This document shows, piece by piece, positions 11,135 through 22,974 of a stretch of DNA of 64,000 bases. The notes beneath the pieces were generated by a model. That model saw only the letters and a program-made list of their open reading frames with translations, did not search any database and was not told the DNA's origin. A program made the translations under genes and the position numbers. How positions within the stretch are numbered: position 1 is the first letter of the stretch; each line of letters opens with the position of its first letter. Source of the stretch: Sympetrum striolatum (Eukaryota; Arthropoda; Insecta; Odonata; Libellulidae); NCBI GenBank assembly GCA_947579665.1, contig OX388349.1, forward strand, positions 19,252,459-19,316,458, given 5' to 3'.

Positions 11135-11495
11135 ACCCGGGATCGATGCGAGTGGTTCTAATTAGTATGGCGGTGCGATGACGATAAAGAAAGAGTTATG
11201 TTTCAAAAGAAGATTCCTCGTTAAATGTATCGCCGCGGCTTTCCGTGATTCGAGATCATTTGGTGATGGAATCACGTTCAAAGGGGAGTCACGAAGGAAC
11301 GCAATTTGTAGTGACGATGAAGTGATCGCACGACACACCCGTAACGCGGTCTCTTGGCCCCGGATTTTGTCGCGAAACACGTTCTTCGGAGTGTGTGGCA
11401 CGATGCACGAAAGATTATGTTCATTATTTTCGTACGGTTTGGTCGTGTGTTTTTTAATGCCTTGTATCATACGGCAGATTAACGCATGTTAGTAA
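11135..11495. other. CpG-rich block with opposed ~100-codon frames
   Basis: Higher CpG than the flanks, with a 104-codon frame on the plus strand and a 102-codon frame on the minus strand covering nearly the same bases. Mirror-image long frames are typical of composition, not of coding. No domain, splice pair or repeat partner was recognised. Confidence 0.35.
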
Positions 11496-11849
11496 TGCTC
11501 CTAATTTGTATTTAAGTAAAAGAATTGGAAAAAATTAAAGCTAAGACGTATAGGCCAACTGGAGGAAAAAAATACTAAAGATCTACGCTATTTAGCCATC
11601 TCTTTTCTTAAGTTTGATTTTAAATAACAATAGGTCACTTCTTCGAGTTGAGATGCGTATAGGTCTAATTGAAGGAACAAGCTCTTATTTACAGCGCTAT
11701 TTTGTACGTCTTCATAAGTTTACTTTGTTATATAGAAGGTAAATTATTAATTGTTTCCTTCGTAATAGTCACAAAGAGTTAAAGATAATCTGCTCTTTTC
11801 GAAACACATCACTATTATTCTATAATTGTCATAAAAATGAAAATTCGTA

Positions 11850-12285
11850 AACGCTATCTTTGAACGTCTACGTAAATTATATGCATTACCCATCAGCTAG
11901 CGTTGCACACAAAAGGAAATGACATAAATGCCACCTTTTTTACGTCTACGTAAAATCTACGCACCTTTGTTAACGTTGTACGTATGCGCATAAACGCTAC
12001 GTTTATACGTTAAGTATATTTGGCAATTTTACGTTTATGTGCTAATTGATCCTTACGTTATAGTGATGAAACAAAATGTAAACGCATGAATCATATAGAA
12101 TGAAGTTTGAGCGGTTAAATGTGAATGGAGCGAATAAAATATATATAAACATTCATTTTTCATGGAATTTTTCGCGTACGCCGTAAAAAATGTACTTACA
12201 GTACAAATATTTGATATTAAAGTATAACGGTACGTAAAATTTAAACTTTTAGATTTTATTTCCACTTAAACGTAACGCGAAATAT
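11850..12285. repeat. ACGT-rich degenerate repeat block
   Basis: ACGTA, TTACGT and ACGTAAA words recur many times here. CGTCTACGTAAA occurs at 11865 and again at 11943, each followed by a GCA(T/C)(T/C)ACC-like and GTT(G/A)(C/T)AC-like segment, suggesting diverged tandem units about 78 bases long. The rest of the window is poor in this word. The minus-strand 70-codon frame across it has no motif. It may be an old satellite fragment. Confidence 0.4.
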
Positions 12286-12391
12286 AAAAAAAATCCGAAT
12301 GAATTATATAGCGTTATGGGTTCAAGCTTTAAAATAAAACTATTTAAATTTATTCTTAAAATATTTTATTAGCAAAGTGGTAGTATTGTCA

Positions 12392-12503
12392 AAAAGTTTA
12401 TGCGGCTTGGGTCATTTCGCGCATGGGTTCCCACTGGGAGTCGAACCCGTGACCGCTTTCTGCAAAGCCGAGCGCGCCCTCCACATGGCTATCCGGAAGC
12501 CGT
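12392..12503 (-). repeat. tRNA-derived SINE-like copy (family S1, copy 1)
   Basis: On the minus strand an A-box-like ATAGCCATGTGG (12481-12492) is followed at tRNA-like spacing by a canonical B-box GGTTCGACTCC (12437-12447). It continues into AACCCATGCGCGAAATGACC and CAAGCCGCAT. The anticodon arm does not close (two mismatches in the only reasonable register) and the acceptor ends do not pair, so I do not call a functional tRNA. The body matches the copy at 5.4 kb, which supports a SINE. Confidence 0.65.
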
Positions 12504-12509
12504 TAGTAG

Positions 12510-14895
12510 TAAACTTGGCAATATTAGCTGATAATATAATCCACTGACCGTTAATAGAAGATCCGTGCACGTGGTACCTCTTCGAGATTCTAAACCCGTT
12601 TCATTTATTACGCGTGCCTGCGTGTCATAAATACCACCCATGGCGCGAAATCCAATTTGATCACGCGCCCTTATGGTCACGGAAGCTCTCTTCAAACGCG
12701 CATTACGACTTGTCCTGCCTTCTTTTGTTTTACGTCAGATCCGCCGCCGATTGATCAAGCGGAAGGCCCCTGTCGTTAAAAGAGTCCATCTTAGAGAGCG
12801 TTGGGATGCGGCGAGTGTCCTTAACGAATTAATTCTTGGCACGGCCGACCATAGACGCAGGTGTTGATTACCAGAAGGTCATCCTAATGTTCGGCCACTC
12901 CTCGCACCTTTCCTCCTCGGGTAAGTGATGGTTCCGAGAACTCACTTGAACGCATTCCCAACTGGATCGAATGCGTAGCGAAATCCGTGACTTTGACGTG
13001 ATTCTATGTGTCCTTGAGTATTGCTATTCTCTTTAATTAGATCTAATATATACACTTAGGGTATAAGAGTTCCTCAAATTGCTGTAGCGCAGATTATTTG
13101 ATCCAATATTATGTATTTGCTTGTGTGAACTGTTGAATTTCAAACATCTATGATTATTCCACTTTTATTTCCACTGGTATTCGTGACGAAGTTGTTTCCT
13201 TTCTTAGAAATCCATGACGAATCATTTCGATGTGTTGAAATAGTTTTCGTCCGATGATTTCTTTTCGAAGCTGATATGTCTACCAATAATGCAGCACTTC
13301 GTAAGAAGTAAGAAATAAATTACGAACTATTGTTGTGATTATAATAGCTTTGCGTAGTAACAATGGACGCTGTAGAAAAGTTAACAATTGAACAATTTCA
13401 ACAATAAAGATGCAATGATTAACAGGTAAAGTGCTTAGTTATGAATATAAGGAGTTTAAGTCAACTTCATTTTTCGTTCTTTTTCTCCCTTTATCCCAAC
13501 TCTTCTATACAGTTTTAATTATTCTACTTCCATTCATCATGGATATATGCAAAACTATTCTTTCAATAAATATTGGTTAAAACTATGCAATTTAACTCCC
13601 AGAATAGGTGCGTACCTACTTTATGTTGTTCTTTTTTCTGCTGTGCTAATTGTGTCGATATTTCCGAAGATCTTAATCGAGGGTTATTTTTGTCGCATGA
13701 CTTATGATGTTTGGACAACTCTGGAAAATCATGAAATGTTTTGACTTCCATTAGGTCTAATTTTGGAGGAAATACAGAAACAAAAATTTCAAAGATTCCT
13801 GAGAGGAACGGATTCGGATAAGCAAAAGAGATCACTGCCTCAGGGCAGAGCGATAAGAGGGGTGTAAAATTATGAGCTTCTGGAAGTTTATGAACGCTTA
13901 CAAGATAAAAGGAGAAAATTTATAAAACTGTTTTCTTGTGGCACTGAGTAGACGGTAGACAAGAATCGAATAGTAATGTATTTGAGGCATAAGTCAATCA
14001 TAACGAACTTGAAATCATTGAAATTACGAATGATAAATGATTGTTACAACTATAGTAACGCCAAGTAATCAACAATCAGAGCTGGTAAATCGATAATTAG
14101 AGCTTGTATAGATTATAATTTGGATTAATTGAAAGAGAGTCAATAATTAATGCTCCCGTATTGTATTAAATAGAAGGTTGGAGCGCAATAATTTAATCCG
14201 GAGGCGTAGATTAGTTAGCCAACAATGAAGACAATTGTTGCAGGGCTTCTGAAGCCGACACTGATTGAAGCCCTTTCGTTTCTATTCTTAAATAGACATG
14301 TCCTTCGTGTATAATAATGAATGGGTGCGTTTCAGTATGACTCAATTGTGGTGCATATCAAGTGCTGCCCATAGATTATAAGGCCAACCTCGTATAATGA
14401 AGGAATGGCTTACTTTTCGTAGAAGATTAATGTTCCAGGAAGTACCGAAAGAGATATCGACTCGGGATGGTCCGAGCACTTCCTCCGGTCATTCACTTGC
14501 TGATCATGCGTCATTCTGCAAAGGAGACTTCTCAATTTGCGAAATTCGGTGAGGGCAGACGACTTCCGGTGCCCAAAAAAGCGCCCCAGGGCCCAGACTG
14601 AAGACAGACATTGGTCCGAGGCCAAGCCGTGGACAAGGAATAAAAAAGACCTTTGGGTCAGAAATAGCGAAAACGGAGGATTCGGAGCGGATGTACGTGC
14701 GTCACTTTGGCGGTATTTTGGGCTTCGATCGGATTAGCCTGTGTGTGGCCCTCGGTGTCATATTTATATTTTGACAGATTATATTTATTATCATATAGAA
14801 TATACTGGGTGATAAATGAAAGAGAGCTAAAATAAACGGTTACACATGTACATTTTCAACTAGTGTACGTTGTTTGGCTGTTTACATCATTATCC
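12510..14895. other. Mixed DNA; CpG-richer at 12560-13000 and 14420-14740, otherwise no feature
   Basis: Short frames on both strands have no recognisable motif. The two CpG-richer stretches contain opposed frames (for example 66 and 71 codons around 14410-14737) that fit base composition. I saw no repeat partner or splice pair. Confidence 0.4.
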
Positions 14896-14898
14896 TTA

Positions 14899-14981
14899 GT
14901 ACACTCATGGCCAAAGTTAACGCACCACCGGTCGTTAGGATCGCTTGGGAGGTGCTGCGTTAACTTTGGCCAGGACTGTAC
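14899..14981. mobile_element. 77 bp Tc1/mariner-like miniature element (copy 2)
   Basis: Left arm 14899-14929 and right arm 14951-14981 pair over 31 bases with three mismatches around a 21 base centre. The centre differs from that of copy 1 (6349-6369) at only three positions. Total length is identical to copy 1 and both ends again carry TA. Copy 2 has GGCCAAAGTTAACGC in both arms where copy 1 has GGCCAAAATTAACGC, so the two arms of each copy share a variant. This suggests arm homogenisation or subfamily origin rather than random decay. Confidence 0.8.
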
Positions 14982-15189
14982 ATTGTTGCGCTGTGTGGAT
15001 TTCTGAAATCGGTGACGTTATTGTTATATATATAGCGTGTTGCTCTTGCAATGCTGAGGTACCGGGTTCGAAAACTGCTCAGGATTTGTTTGTTCGTTGT
15101 TTTGTTATTTATTTTTTTAATAGTTTATTGTTTGCGTGAGTTTAAAAAGGAAAAAAATGGTTTATTGCGCCTAATAAATGAAGAATAAA

Positions 15190-15400
15190 TTATTATAATC
15201 ATTCTCATCAGTACATTGTTGTTGTTTGCGTTAATGTTATTGTGAGCGGATTGCTGCGAAGTGTAAATTCTCTCACGAGTGCATTGTTACCCTACTTACA
15301 TTGTCATCCTGATGTCATTGTTGATTTGCGTAAATTGTTATCTTGAGTGCATTGTTGCTCGGTAAGCCGCTGTTTCATTGTAATGATTATTAAATTCAGC
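15190..15400. repeat. CATTGTT-rich degenerate repeat block
   Basis: GTGCATTGTT(A/G)C-type segments recur (about 15263-15360), with intervening ACATTGTCATCC and TCATTGTTGATTTGCG. Similar CATTGTT/AACAATG-dense patches occur at 0.39-0.48, 18.46-18.85, 21.13-21.55 and 33.36-33.73 kb. The spacing is irregular, so it is either an eroded satellite or a composition-biased block. Confidence 0.4.
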
Positions 15401-15699
15401 ACGAAATTAACCTTTATCCTTCGATTGTTATTTTATATTCTATATTTCCTGTGATTAAATGCGCGTGAATGCAATCCATATTTTTTAATGCCAGCGATAT
15501 TCGTGAATTAATTATGTCTCTGTAGATTTAAATGAGTGTGTGGCAGGAGTGGAGAGTCTCGAGTGACGTGGGAACTCGAGTGGGAGTCAATAATGAGTGG
15601 GAGTGAGTACTGAGTGGGAGTGGTAATGAATGAATGCGGAATGAAAGAAACGTGTAGAATGTGGAAGGGGTGCATTACGTGTTAGTGGGCATTAAAAAA

Positions 15700-16085
15700 T
15701 AAAGGACGTGTGGAATGAGTAAGGGTGTGTGTGATGAGGGTGCGAACGATTTCAAAGAGATGAGCAAGAGAGATTTGGCAGCAGGAGGTGAATGAGACTG
15801 ATGAGCAGTACGCAGCTTTAAGAATGAAAGAGAATGTACGAAAAGAAAAGGGAATGTATGAGCGGAATTGCTGAGGAGAATGAGGGTTATGAGGAGAATG
15901 TGGATGGTTTTAAAGGGAGTGGAAGACCGATGAAGTGCTGAATTAGATGGATGGGATTTTGGGGAGAAGAGATTTACTTGGCAAAGGGAATGGAAGAGAA
16001 TGCAGGAGAAGATGAGGGGTTGAAGATTTGTGTTGAGATTCGTAAAGTATGGAGTAGCATTGTGAGTGAATGAGGCAATGATCGT
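15700..16085 (+). pseudogene. Degenerate LINE reverse-transcriptase C-terminal remnant
   Basis: Conceptual reading with stops and frame changes gives a Gly-Phe-Lys-Gly-Ser-Gly-Arg-Pro-Met-Lys segment followed by Ile-Arg-Trp-Met (about 15906-15955). About 100 bases later comes Arg-Lys-Val-Trp-Ser-Ser-Ile-Val-Ser-Glu (about 16029-16060). This order matches the G-R-P-K-x-R-W ... D-R-x-x-W-R-x-x-V pattern at the C terminus of many insect LINE ORF2 proteins. A related nucleotide segment (TTTAAGAAT(G/A)AAAG) and the Val-Trp-x-Ser-(Ile/Val)-Val pattern recur at 53.7-54.05 kb. The 153-codon minus-strand frame here is pyrimidine-rich antisense and is not a gene. Confidence 0.45.
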
Positions 16086-16648
16086 AAAAGAATCGCGACA
16101 TAGAGATATATATGTGAACAATAGTCCTTTTGGCACCCCTTCAAAACGTACGCCCTAGGCATACACCCATTCACTACATGTCTGTTTGAATCTGATTATT
16201 TTTTCTAATTTTAAGAAAATCTCAGTACGGCAAGATAAAGACAGTAGGCATGGGTAGAAGTCGCTTCATGATGTAAACTAGATGGGGCAGCCTCAATGGT
16301 GTTTATGGCCATAATTGCTCTTTTACTACAATGTAAATCACACTTACTCACCAATACCAGCCCAGTTGCCTTTCACGAGTTTTTTGCCTTCGAAGGATAA
16401 AAAATATGTGATCTTCCCAAGAAATTTGTGGTGAAATGTCCACTTACTCGCATTGACCTTATCCATAAACTTTTAATATTTTCTCCGAGATACTTCCCAT
16501 ATATTTGTGAACATTATTATTTAAGTGACAATTATTAATCAAATGAGGTTGGTAATCTTAAATCTCTACAGGTACTTATACGTAAAAACAATGCTCCTTT
16601 TGGTATTTATAAAAGAATTATTGAATTCAATAATATATATTATATATT

Positions 16649-16653
<5 letters not shown>

Positions 16654-16733
<80 letters not shown>
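16654..16733. repeat. (TA)40 microsatellite
   Basis: An uninterrupted alternating TA run of 80 bases. The sequence just upstream (TTCAATAATATATAT) is duplicated, suggesting slippage growth. It causes the Tyr-Ile repeats of a spurious 102-codon frame. Confidence 0.98.
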
Positions 16734-16735
<2 letters not shown>

Positions 16736-16739
16736 CTTT

Positions 16740-18200
16740 AAATCAGGCGCGTCAAACTAGTTTAAACAACAGGCCATTTACTGCAACTGGTAAGATTTTC
16801 ACGGGCCGCATCACATTATATAAACTTTCTTAAATTTTATTTTGAAGCGAAAATACAGGAATATGGGTAAGATAATTTAAGTATGTTGTGTGGTTTAGCA
16901 TCAGCTCAATGATGCACAGTTTATAAAGTACTGATTTTATTTAAACAATTATTTCGGGATGTGAAAAATCACGTCGAGGGCTTCCTTTTTGTTATTCTAC
17001 CCCTTTATAGACCTTGCAGGTACTGCACTGTTCTCGAGGTAGGGACCTCTGGTGTTATCTAGTGATAGCTTCAAATGTAAATGGTCCAGAGAAGTAAGTT
17101 TCCCTTACAAAGAGAAATTATGACACGGGGCGGACAGAAACTTACCGCAGCAGGGCGGAAGGAAGTCTGCATCCACGTCAAAGTCTTCTTTCTCTCAACT
17201 GGAATCCGCCCGTCATCGTAATTCCTAATCAAGTCACTTCTTAGACATGGAAATTAGATTCCCCAATCAGAGCAAGTTTCGATCCTTGGTCTATTATTCA
17301 GGCATCTAGGTCAAACTCGAGTTAAGTTCAAGGATGGTGTAATTCCTCCATCGCTCCCGAGGATATCGGTTTCTGATACCAGATGCTGGCCGAAAACCTA
17401 TTAGATGGAAGAGAAGCCCTTTTTTATGGCACGTGCTCTGAACCTACATCATCGCCAAAGTACTTGGCAAAACAATCCTCTCCAGATATCCATTTCTGCA
17501 AAATTTTCCGCTCTAATACCCTTACCTGATGAATCCGAAGAAAAAAAATATCTCTAATGAAGTTTGTAAAGTTTCTCATTCTGTCCTCATATCTAAGTAT
17601 GTGACCAAATAGTTTTATAATAATGTATTATTTAACTTATATAGGAAAATCCCATATCAAATGTGTTATAACAACTTAATATTAGACCATTCCAGTGATT
17701 TCAAAGAAAATTCCCTTAGGTAATTGACATTTACAATACGGGAGTAAACGCTTTGCAGGATACATACACCAAGTAGAACTGGGTTTGACTGGGTTAGGAA
17801 GTTCAGTTTCATCTCCTGCTGTTTTAATTTAAATTATTAGAATGAGTTAGTAACGATAGTCTTTTGAATAATAAAACAAGAAACGTAGCACATTTTATAT
17901 TGATAATATAATTTAATTTTCAGCTATTTATCCATTATTTTGTGCCAAAACCATTAGGTGAAAAAAATTAATGGCTACATTTGAATATTTTCTACATAAA
18001 ATTACCTTTTGCTTACTGATCGTTTTCAATACCTAAAGAAGGTCGAGAAATAGCTGAATGAGATGCTAAAGAGAAGGGACTAACAATAAGAAAAAGTTAA
18101 AACACTAAGATGAAGCAAAATAAGTCATAGTATCAATTGCGACTTTATAAAGGCTATTTTGTATTCAGAAGAATCATCTTGAAGGTAATCTTTAATGACT
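16740..18200. other. No supported feature
   Basis: A moderately GC-rich stretch at 16980-17480 lies within AT-rich DNA. I found no open frame of note, no inverted ends and no repeat partner in the window. Confidence 0.4.
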
Positions 18201-18213
18201 ACTGACGCATAAA

Positions 18214-18302
18214 CGAGCTTGCCCTTACCAGGATTCGAGTCTTGCACCTCGCTAGGCTTGCACGGTTAACTACTACTACGCCGCTAAGACAGGCCAAGTA
18301 TA
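18214..18302 (-). repeat. tRNA-derived SINE-like copy (family S2)
   Basis: On the minus strand TAGCGGCGTAGTAG (18273-18286, A-box-like) is followed by GCAAGCCTAGCGAGG and a B-box-like GACTCGAATCC (18231-18241). The body continues TGGTAAGGGCAAGCTCG. The arms do not fold into a full tRNA cloverleaf. The body differs from family S1, so this is a separate tRNA-derived family or a tRNA pseudogene. Confidence 0.5.
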
Positions 18303-18461
18303 GAAGGATAGAAAAACATGGAGGAAAATGCAAAAAAAAACTGGGCCAATAACTTGCTTACCCCGAAGCCTCAAAGCTACATGGAACGTTCAAGAAGTTC
18401 CCGTAAGGCAGGATATAATCTTTGAAATATAACGGTTACGCGCGTAAGTTTAAATTCATTA

Positions 18462-18850
18462 CTGGAAACTTACAACAATGTTGATGCAATAATGTATATA
18501 CTTTCAACAATGCTGCTCATCAACAATTCTTTTTAATCTGGATGAAAGCATGTTTAATTATTATAAACTTACAACAATGTAGATACAAGGCTGTTAACCA
18601 ACGACGACCATTGTTGATAACACAGATATTCTTCTAAATCTTATTGTTAATCTCGAAAGTTTCTTTACAACATACTATATTTTATTACTATAAACCTATA
18701 ACAATATAGATACTTACAACAATGCTGCTCATTAATATCACTTGGTGCTTCTGACAATAACGTTTAATATACAATTACAGTAATGTAGGTACTTACAACA
18801 ATTCTGCCCATTAATATCGCTTGGTAAGGCTCAAAATAAACTTTACCAGC
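18462..18850 (+). repeat. ACAACAATG tandem block, four degenerate units
   Basis: CTTACAACAATG or close variants occur at about 18468, 18567, 18713 and 18794. The last two units match well: TA(G/A)(A/G)TACTTACAACAAT(G/T)CTG, then C(T/C)CATTAATATC(A/G)CTTGG. Units vary from about 75 to 130 bases. It is on the strand complementary to the CATTGTT-rich blocks at 15.2 and 21.3 kb and may belong to the same eroded satellite. Confidence 0.55.
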
Positions 18851-18889
18851 ACGCTTAAATCACCGCTTGCAATTACCGCTGTAAGACGC

Positions 18890-19335
18890 CATTTTATAGG
18901 TCAAATGTTTCGGAAAACAAGTACGTCCTCTGGAAGTGCGGCATTACAGGAAGAGATACTCTTATGGAGGCTGGGATTTTTGCAGTAGCTATCGGAGAGA
19001 AGGGGTTTAACATTTCGCCTTACAGTCTTTATTTTCCGTCTCTTTTGGAACATAATTCAGCTCCTCTCCAAGCGGAAGCCATAAATTGGTTTGGAGGAGG
19101 AGAAAAGGGAGTGTCTGAGAGGATCCAGAAGGCGACGTGTGGAAAAGGGTACCCAACTACAAAATATTTATCTCGCCTCCCAAATGGAATCGATCCCAAC
19201 AACTTTTCTTCGATATTTCGGATGTTGTTTTGCTGGGGCAATCGATCCGGGCTACCCGCTTTTCTTTCCGATTCTGCACAGAATGTCTTTTTATTTAATC
19301 TCAGATATACGCGTAACGAAATATCTTTTTAAAAG
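18890..19335. other. CpG-richer block with overlapping frames
   Basis: It carries a 122-codon and a 135-codon plus-strand frame in different phases and a 70-codon minus-strand frame. None shows a known motif, and the two plus-strand frames cannot both be coding. I do not call a gene. Confidence 0.3.
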
Positions 19336-19339
19336 CTCG

Positions 19340-21100
19340 TTACTTGCCTCGTTAATCCGCAGTACTTTATCATCCTTGCGTAATTTTTATCTTCATACAC
19401 GCCCTTATATCTTTTCAGATATCAAGTTTTGCTCCATCCTATTCATTTATATTCCTTATTCTTTTATCGCATTACATTCTATCATTACTTCTATTTAGTA
19501 TCTGATCCATCCTATCAACACTGCTTTTCCTCGGTCTTCGTCTCCCATTACTGCTATCAACATTCTTTTCATTCACTATTGTAATCTTTCTATTTCCATC
19601 TATTCTTTCCTTTATACCAAACATACACATGGAACCCCTTGCATACCACTGTGATGAAGTATATATGATAAACTATATCCGTAGCCAATACCTACATATC
19701 GTCCACGCTATTGCCTTACAGGGTAAGACTTTATTTTTCCTGTTTGCTTACAATACTTACCTAAGTTTACTTATCTAAATTTCGTACATTTCTCTGTTCT
19801 ATATGAGATATATTCTATGACAATATCTAGATGCATGGCTTAAAATACCTTTTTTAAATAATCAAGAAATATATCTAGAGAGAGAAATATCGGAAAAGAA
19901 AGATTATACAACGTAAATCTTTTCAGAATTGCATAACCTGTTCCAACCCGTTTAAACCCTCTGCTTCGCATCGGAAAGAATAATTGCCTTCATTGGTACA
20001 CATCACTTGCGCTAATCCCTAATCTAAGAAAGTATCTCTCCTGGAATGACCCGTTTATACGCTATATTCCTACAAACTATCCTATACTTATGTACATCGT
20101 TTTCTTTACACTATCCTCCATGAATTCCTATCCTTAGATATATCCATCGCTCCAAACTCACTCAGACCTCTTTCTGTACATTCCCTTTCATCCTTCTACA
20201 CTCTTGAGCCTCTCTTTTGCCTCATGAACTTCAAAACGAATTGAATCTGTTCACACCCACTCAGTCCAACTTGCTGCTGAAGCATTCAATAAGAGAAGCG
20301 TAAAATGGAGTTTTGCCGTAAGGATAACTTCCACTTTCAGTGACTCGGATCACATGTTTCCGTGGCGACGGCCTAAATAGGCGCCCTTAGCAACGGCGCT
20401 CCCAACTTTCCGACAGCCTGCCTTCCCTCAACCGCATGGACCTGCCCCTTTCTGCCGCGGTCCAAAACTTCCCTTGCAGCCTCACTTACACACTATTTAA
20501 TCTGAAAGATGGAATCTTATTTCCTAATGATCCCCCGCACGTGATCTGAATCCCCTGTCGCCGAAACGGAGATCTTCCGCAAATGGGCAAAATGGCGGAC
20601 CCTCCCTTCGCAGAGGGTTCTTTTTGAACGTCCTTTTTGTGTGTCTCTCTCTTCCGCCAGATCTCTCTCTTACGCCGCTTTCCATGCCTTTGACATTCTT
20701 GCAGCCACCCTTATTTTAATGGAATTCGCTAAACTAGGATGTGATAAAAGATAAAATTAATATTTCATCTTTTATTCGATCTTTACTTCGTGATATGGTG
20801 CTCTAATCATCTTAAATGAAAAGAACTTAGTAGCTTATATATTTTAGGAGGTACTTAGTGTTTTTATTTCAAAATGATTATGGTAAAACATATTACGTTA
20901 CTGATAACGAACTTAACGATATCAGATCATAATCACTGCTGTGTTTATCATTAATCTGTTATATATTTTCCTTTGTTGTTTTTTAGTCGATGTGATATAC
21001 AGTGAGCTATAATATACATGTATAAATATAAAGAATGTGTTTAATAATATCTATATAAATACCATTTGGATTTTACAACGTTTTCCAAAAGAAGGATTAC
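19340..21100. other. Pyrimidine-rich DNA then a CpG-richer block (20300-20700)
   Basis: The pyrimidine-rich stretch 19340-20250 read on the minus strand is purine-rich. It includes ATGAAAGGGAATGTACAGAAAG (complement of about 20178-20199), reminiscent of the LINE remnant at 15.82 kb (ATGAAAGAGAATGTACGAAAAG). It may be an antisense copy of the same element, but I cannot extend the match. No gene is visible in the rest. Confidence 0.35.
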
Positions 21101-21119
21101 TGTATTTCTCAGAGAGCTA

Positions 21120-21550
21120 ATCCTACGTTTCATTGTAGTCCGCATTCATATCATTGTCAAGATATATCATTGTTAGATACTTGAAAAAATTCTTCCAGAT
21201 TTAATTTAATTCAATAGATGAATTGTTTTATTGTTGTAATTTAGAAAGACAAAATAAAAGCTGTACTTGCTCATTGTGTATTAGCATCACGTTCGTATTG
21301 TTGTAGCACTCAATTCCGATTGTTTGTATTTTAAAATTGTTTATGATATTCCTATTAACAGAAACGATTGTCCATGAATGTCTTGATTATTATTGTATCC
21401 CTTTTAGATTATTTTATCACTGTTATGATCTTTATTATTGCATCTAAGTCTATTGTTTAGTTATGGCGTTTGTTGCATTATCTGCATTTTTGTTTATCAT
21501 TGTAATTAAATATTATTATTGTTGTAAGTTTGCCATAGCAACGTATCTGA
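21120..21550. repeat. CATTGTT/ATTGTTG-rich block
   Basis: ATTGTT, CATTGT and TATTGTTGTA words recur more than a dozen times in about 430 bases with no fixed period. It resembles the blocks at 15.2, 18.5 and 33.5 kb. This may be a degenerate satellite or simply T/G-biased low-complexity DNA. Confidence 0.35.
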
Positions 21551-21559
21551 ATTGATTGT

Positions 21560-22415
21560 TTAATTCGTTCACGGACTTAATAACCACTGGGTTAAATCCG
21601 TCAGTGGGATTGGAGACCCATATCCTATTATCCTCAACTATTATATTTATGGTTTGCGAATCGCCTTATATATTTCCGTCCGGAATCAACAGCGCCTCTT
21701 ATAGAAGACGAGAGACCACAAACCACCGCCAAAAGACTGCCGATCCGATATTACAAAGGAGGAGCTATTTATCCCTTCTAAATAATTCCCACCGCCTTTC
21801 GGAGCTGTTTTAATTTCGGGAGCAGCTGACGGCGATGGGGAACACAAAGTTGGATTCGGTTAAGTGAAGTGAGAAACAAAAGAGCTCTTTCGAAAAAAGG
21901 GCAATCCGAGGGAGAACCCGACAAGGCGGAATCATATCCGCGTCTTTTCTTCGGAATAAATTCCTCTTTGTTCTTCTTCGCGGGGGGCAGAGTTTCACGC
22001 ATAATCGTGCGAAAATACCGCTCCTCCAGTTTGGTGGTTTGTGCGAGTTGTCGCCCGGAGTTGGAATAGAATGCCTCTGGACCATCACGTTCTCGGAGAT
22101 TATGGGATCGATCCCTGCTGGAGCCATTTTGATTTAAGAGGTTTCTCGTACTCTAACCGTTTCTGCAAACATTCTATTCCTCGATTGGAATCCTAAGCTT
22201 TCTTATCGCTTGCGTTGGAACTCAACCCAGTTGCGATGGAAACCCCTTCGGAGATTGCAATAATCTCTCGATGTAACGTCGGTTTAATGCATCTCGCATC
22301 AACACGGGAACGATTTTCTTTAGTGGTGTCCTTCCAAATCCTCGCTTACTGTTTTCCATCTGGACTATTGCCTCTAAAAGTAATGTTCATCGTTTTCAAA
22401 TACCTGTAAGTTTTT
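21560..22415. other. CpG-richer block, several short opposed frames
   Basis: Frames of 64 to 105 codons occur on both strands across the same bases, with no recognised domain. Composition rather than coding is the simplest reading. No splice pair or repeat partner was seen. Confidence 0.3.
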
Positions 22416-22869
22416 CTTCCCATTTTTCTTTATGTGAATATCTTCTTTCCAGCCTTCGAATATACATTATTGTCGGATACTTCAATTTTTCTTTCTCTTC
22501 TGAGCTATTGACACAGATTGATTTAAAAATTTTATTGAAAATTTCATGGTAAATACAAATCCTGTGTTTAAGTTGTATCCTCAGTCAACAAGCTCTCTCG
22601 AAAAATTATATTAAAATATTTTTTTAATGCGCTACTCTTATCTTCGACAAGCATTGTAAAATTAATGATTTTAATGCTAGTTTTACATCGACTTTTGGCA
22701 GTCGCTATGTAGAAAAGGAATAAATGATAAGATCAGCCTACTGAAGTAGGCAATAATTGTGGAATTGTGTAATCGTATTTATATATAAAAAATTATAAGG
22801 TATTGGTAATTACAGTAATGTGATTGTTTTCTTTTATTGGAATTATTAATTGATAGTATTATTTATGGA

Positions 22870-22970
22870 TTGTGTATTAATTAATTAATTGTATATTTTA
22901 TATATTGAGATTAGCTGCCACCAGACTGCTGTCTAACTGCGGCGAAAATTGTAATAAATAAATAATCTTA
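22870..22970 (+). repeat. Possible LINE 3' end with AATAAA-type tail
   Basis: TGCCACCAGAC followed by a short spacer and ATTGTAATAAATAAATAAT resembles the sequence downstream of the LINE fragment at 62.55-62.62 kb (TGCCACCGGAC ... ATTTTATAATAATAATG). Both copies have a TGTGTA(T/A)-type AT-rich stretch just upstream. The match is short, so this is a tentative 3'-UTR relic. Confidence 0.35.
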
Positions 22971-22974
22971 TAGT

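Noticed and set aside
12420..12492. Functional tRNA gene
   Set aside because: A- and B-boxes are present, but the anticodon stem has two mismatches and the acceptor ends do not pair. A second degraded copy at 5.4 kb shares the downstream body, so a SINE is more likely.
15675..16136. 153-codon minus-strand frame rich in Ser, Leu and Phe
   Set aside because: It is the antisense of a purine-rich LINE remnant, and its composition follows from that.
16525..16833. 102-codon frame with a long Tyr-Ile repeat
   Set aside because: Translation of the (TA)40 microsatellite.
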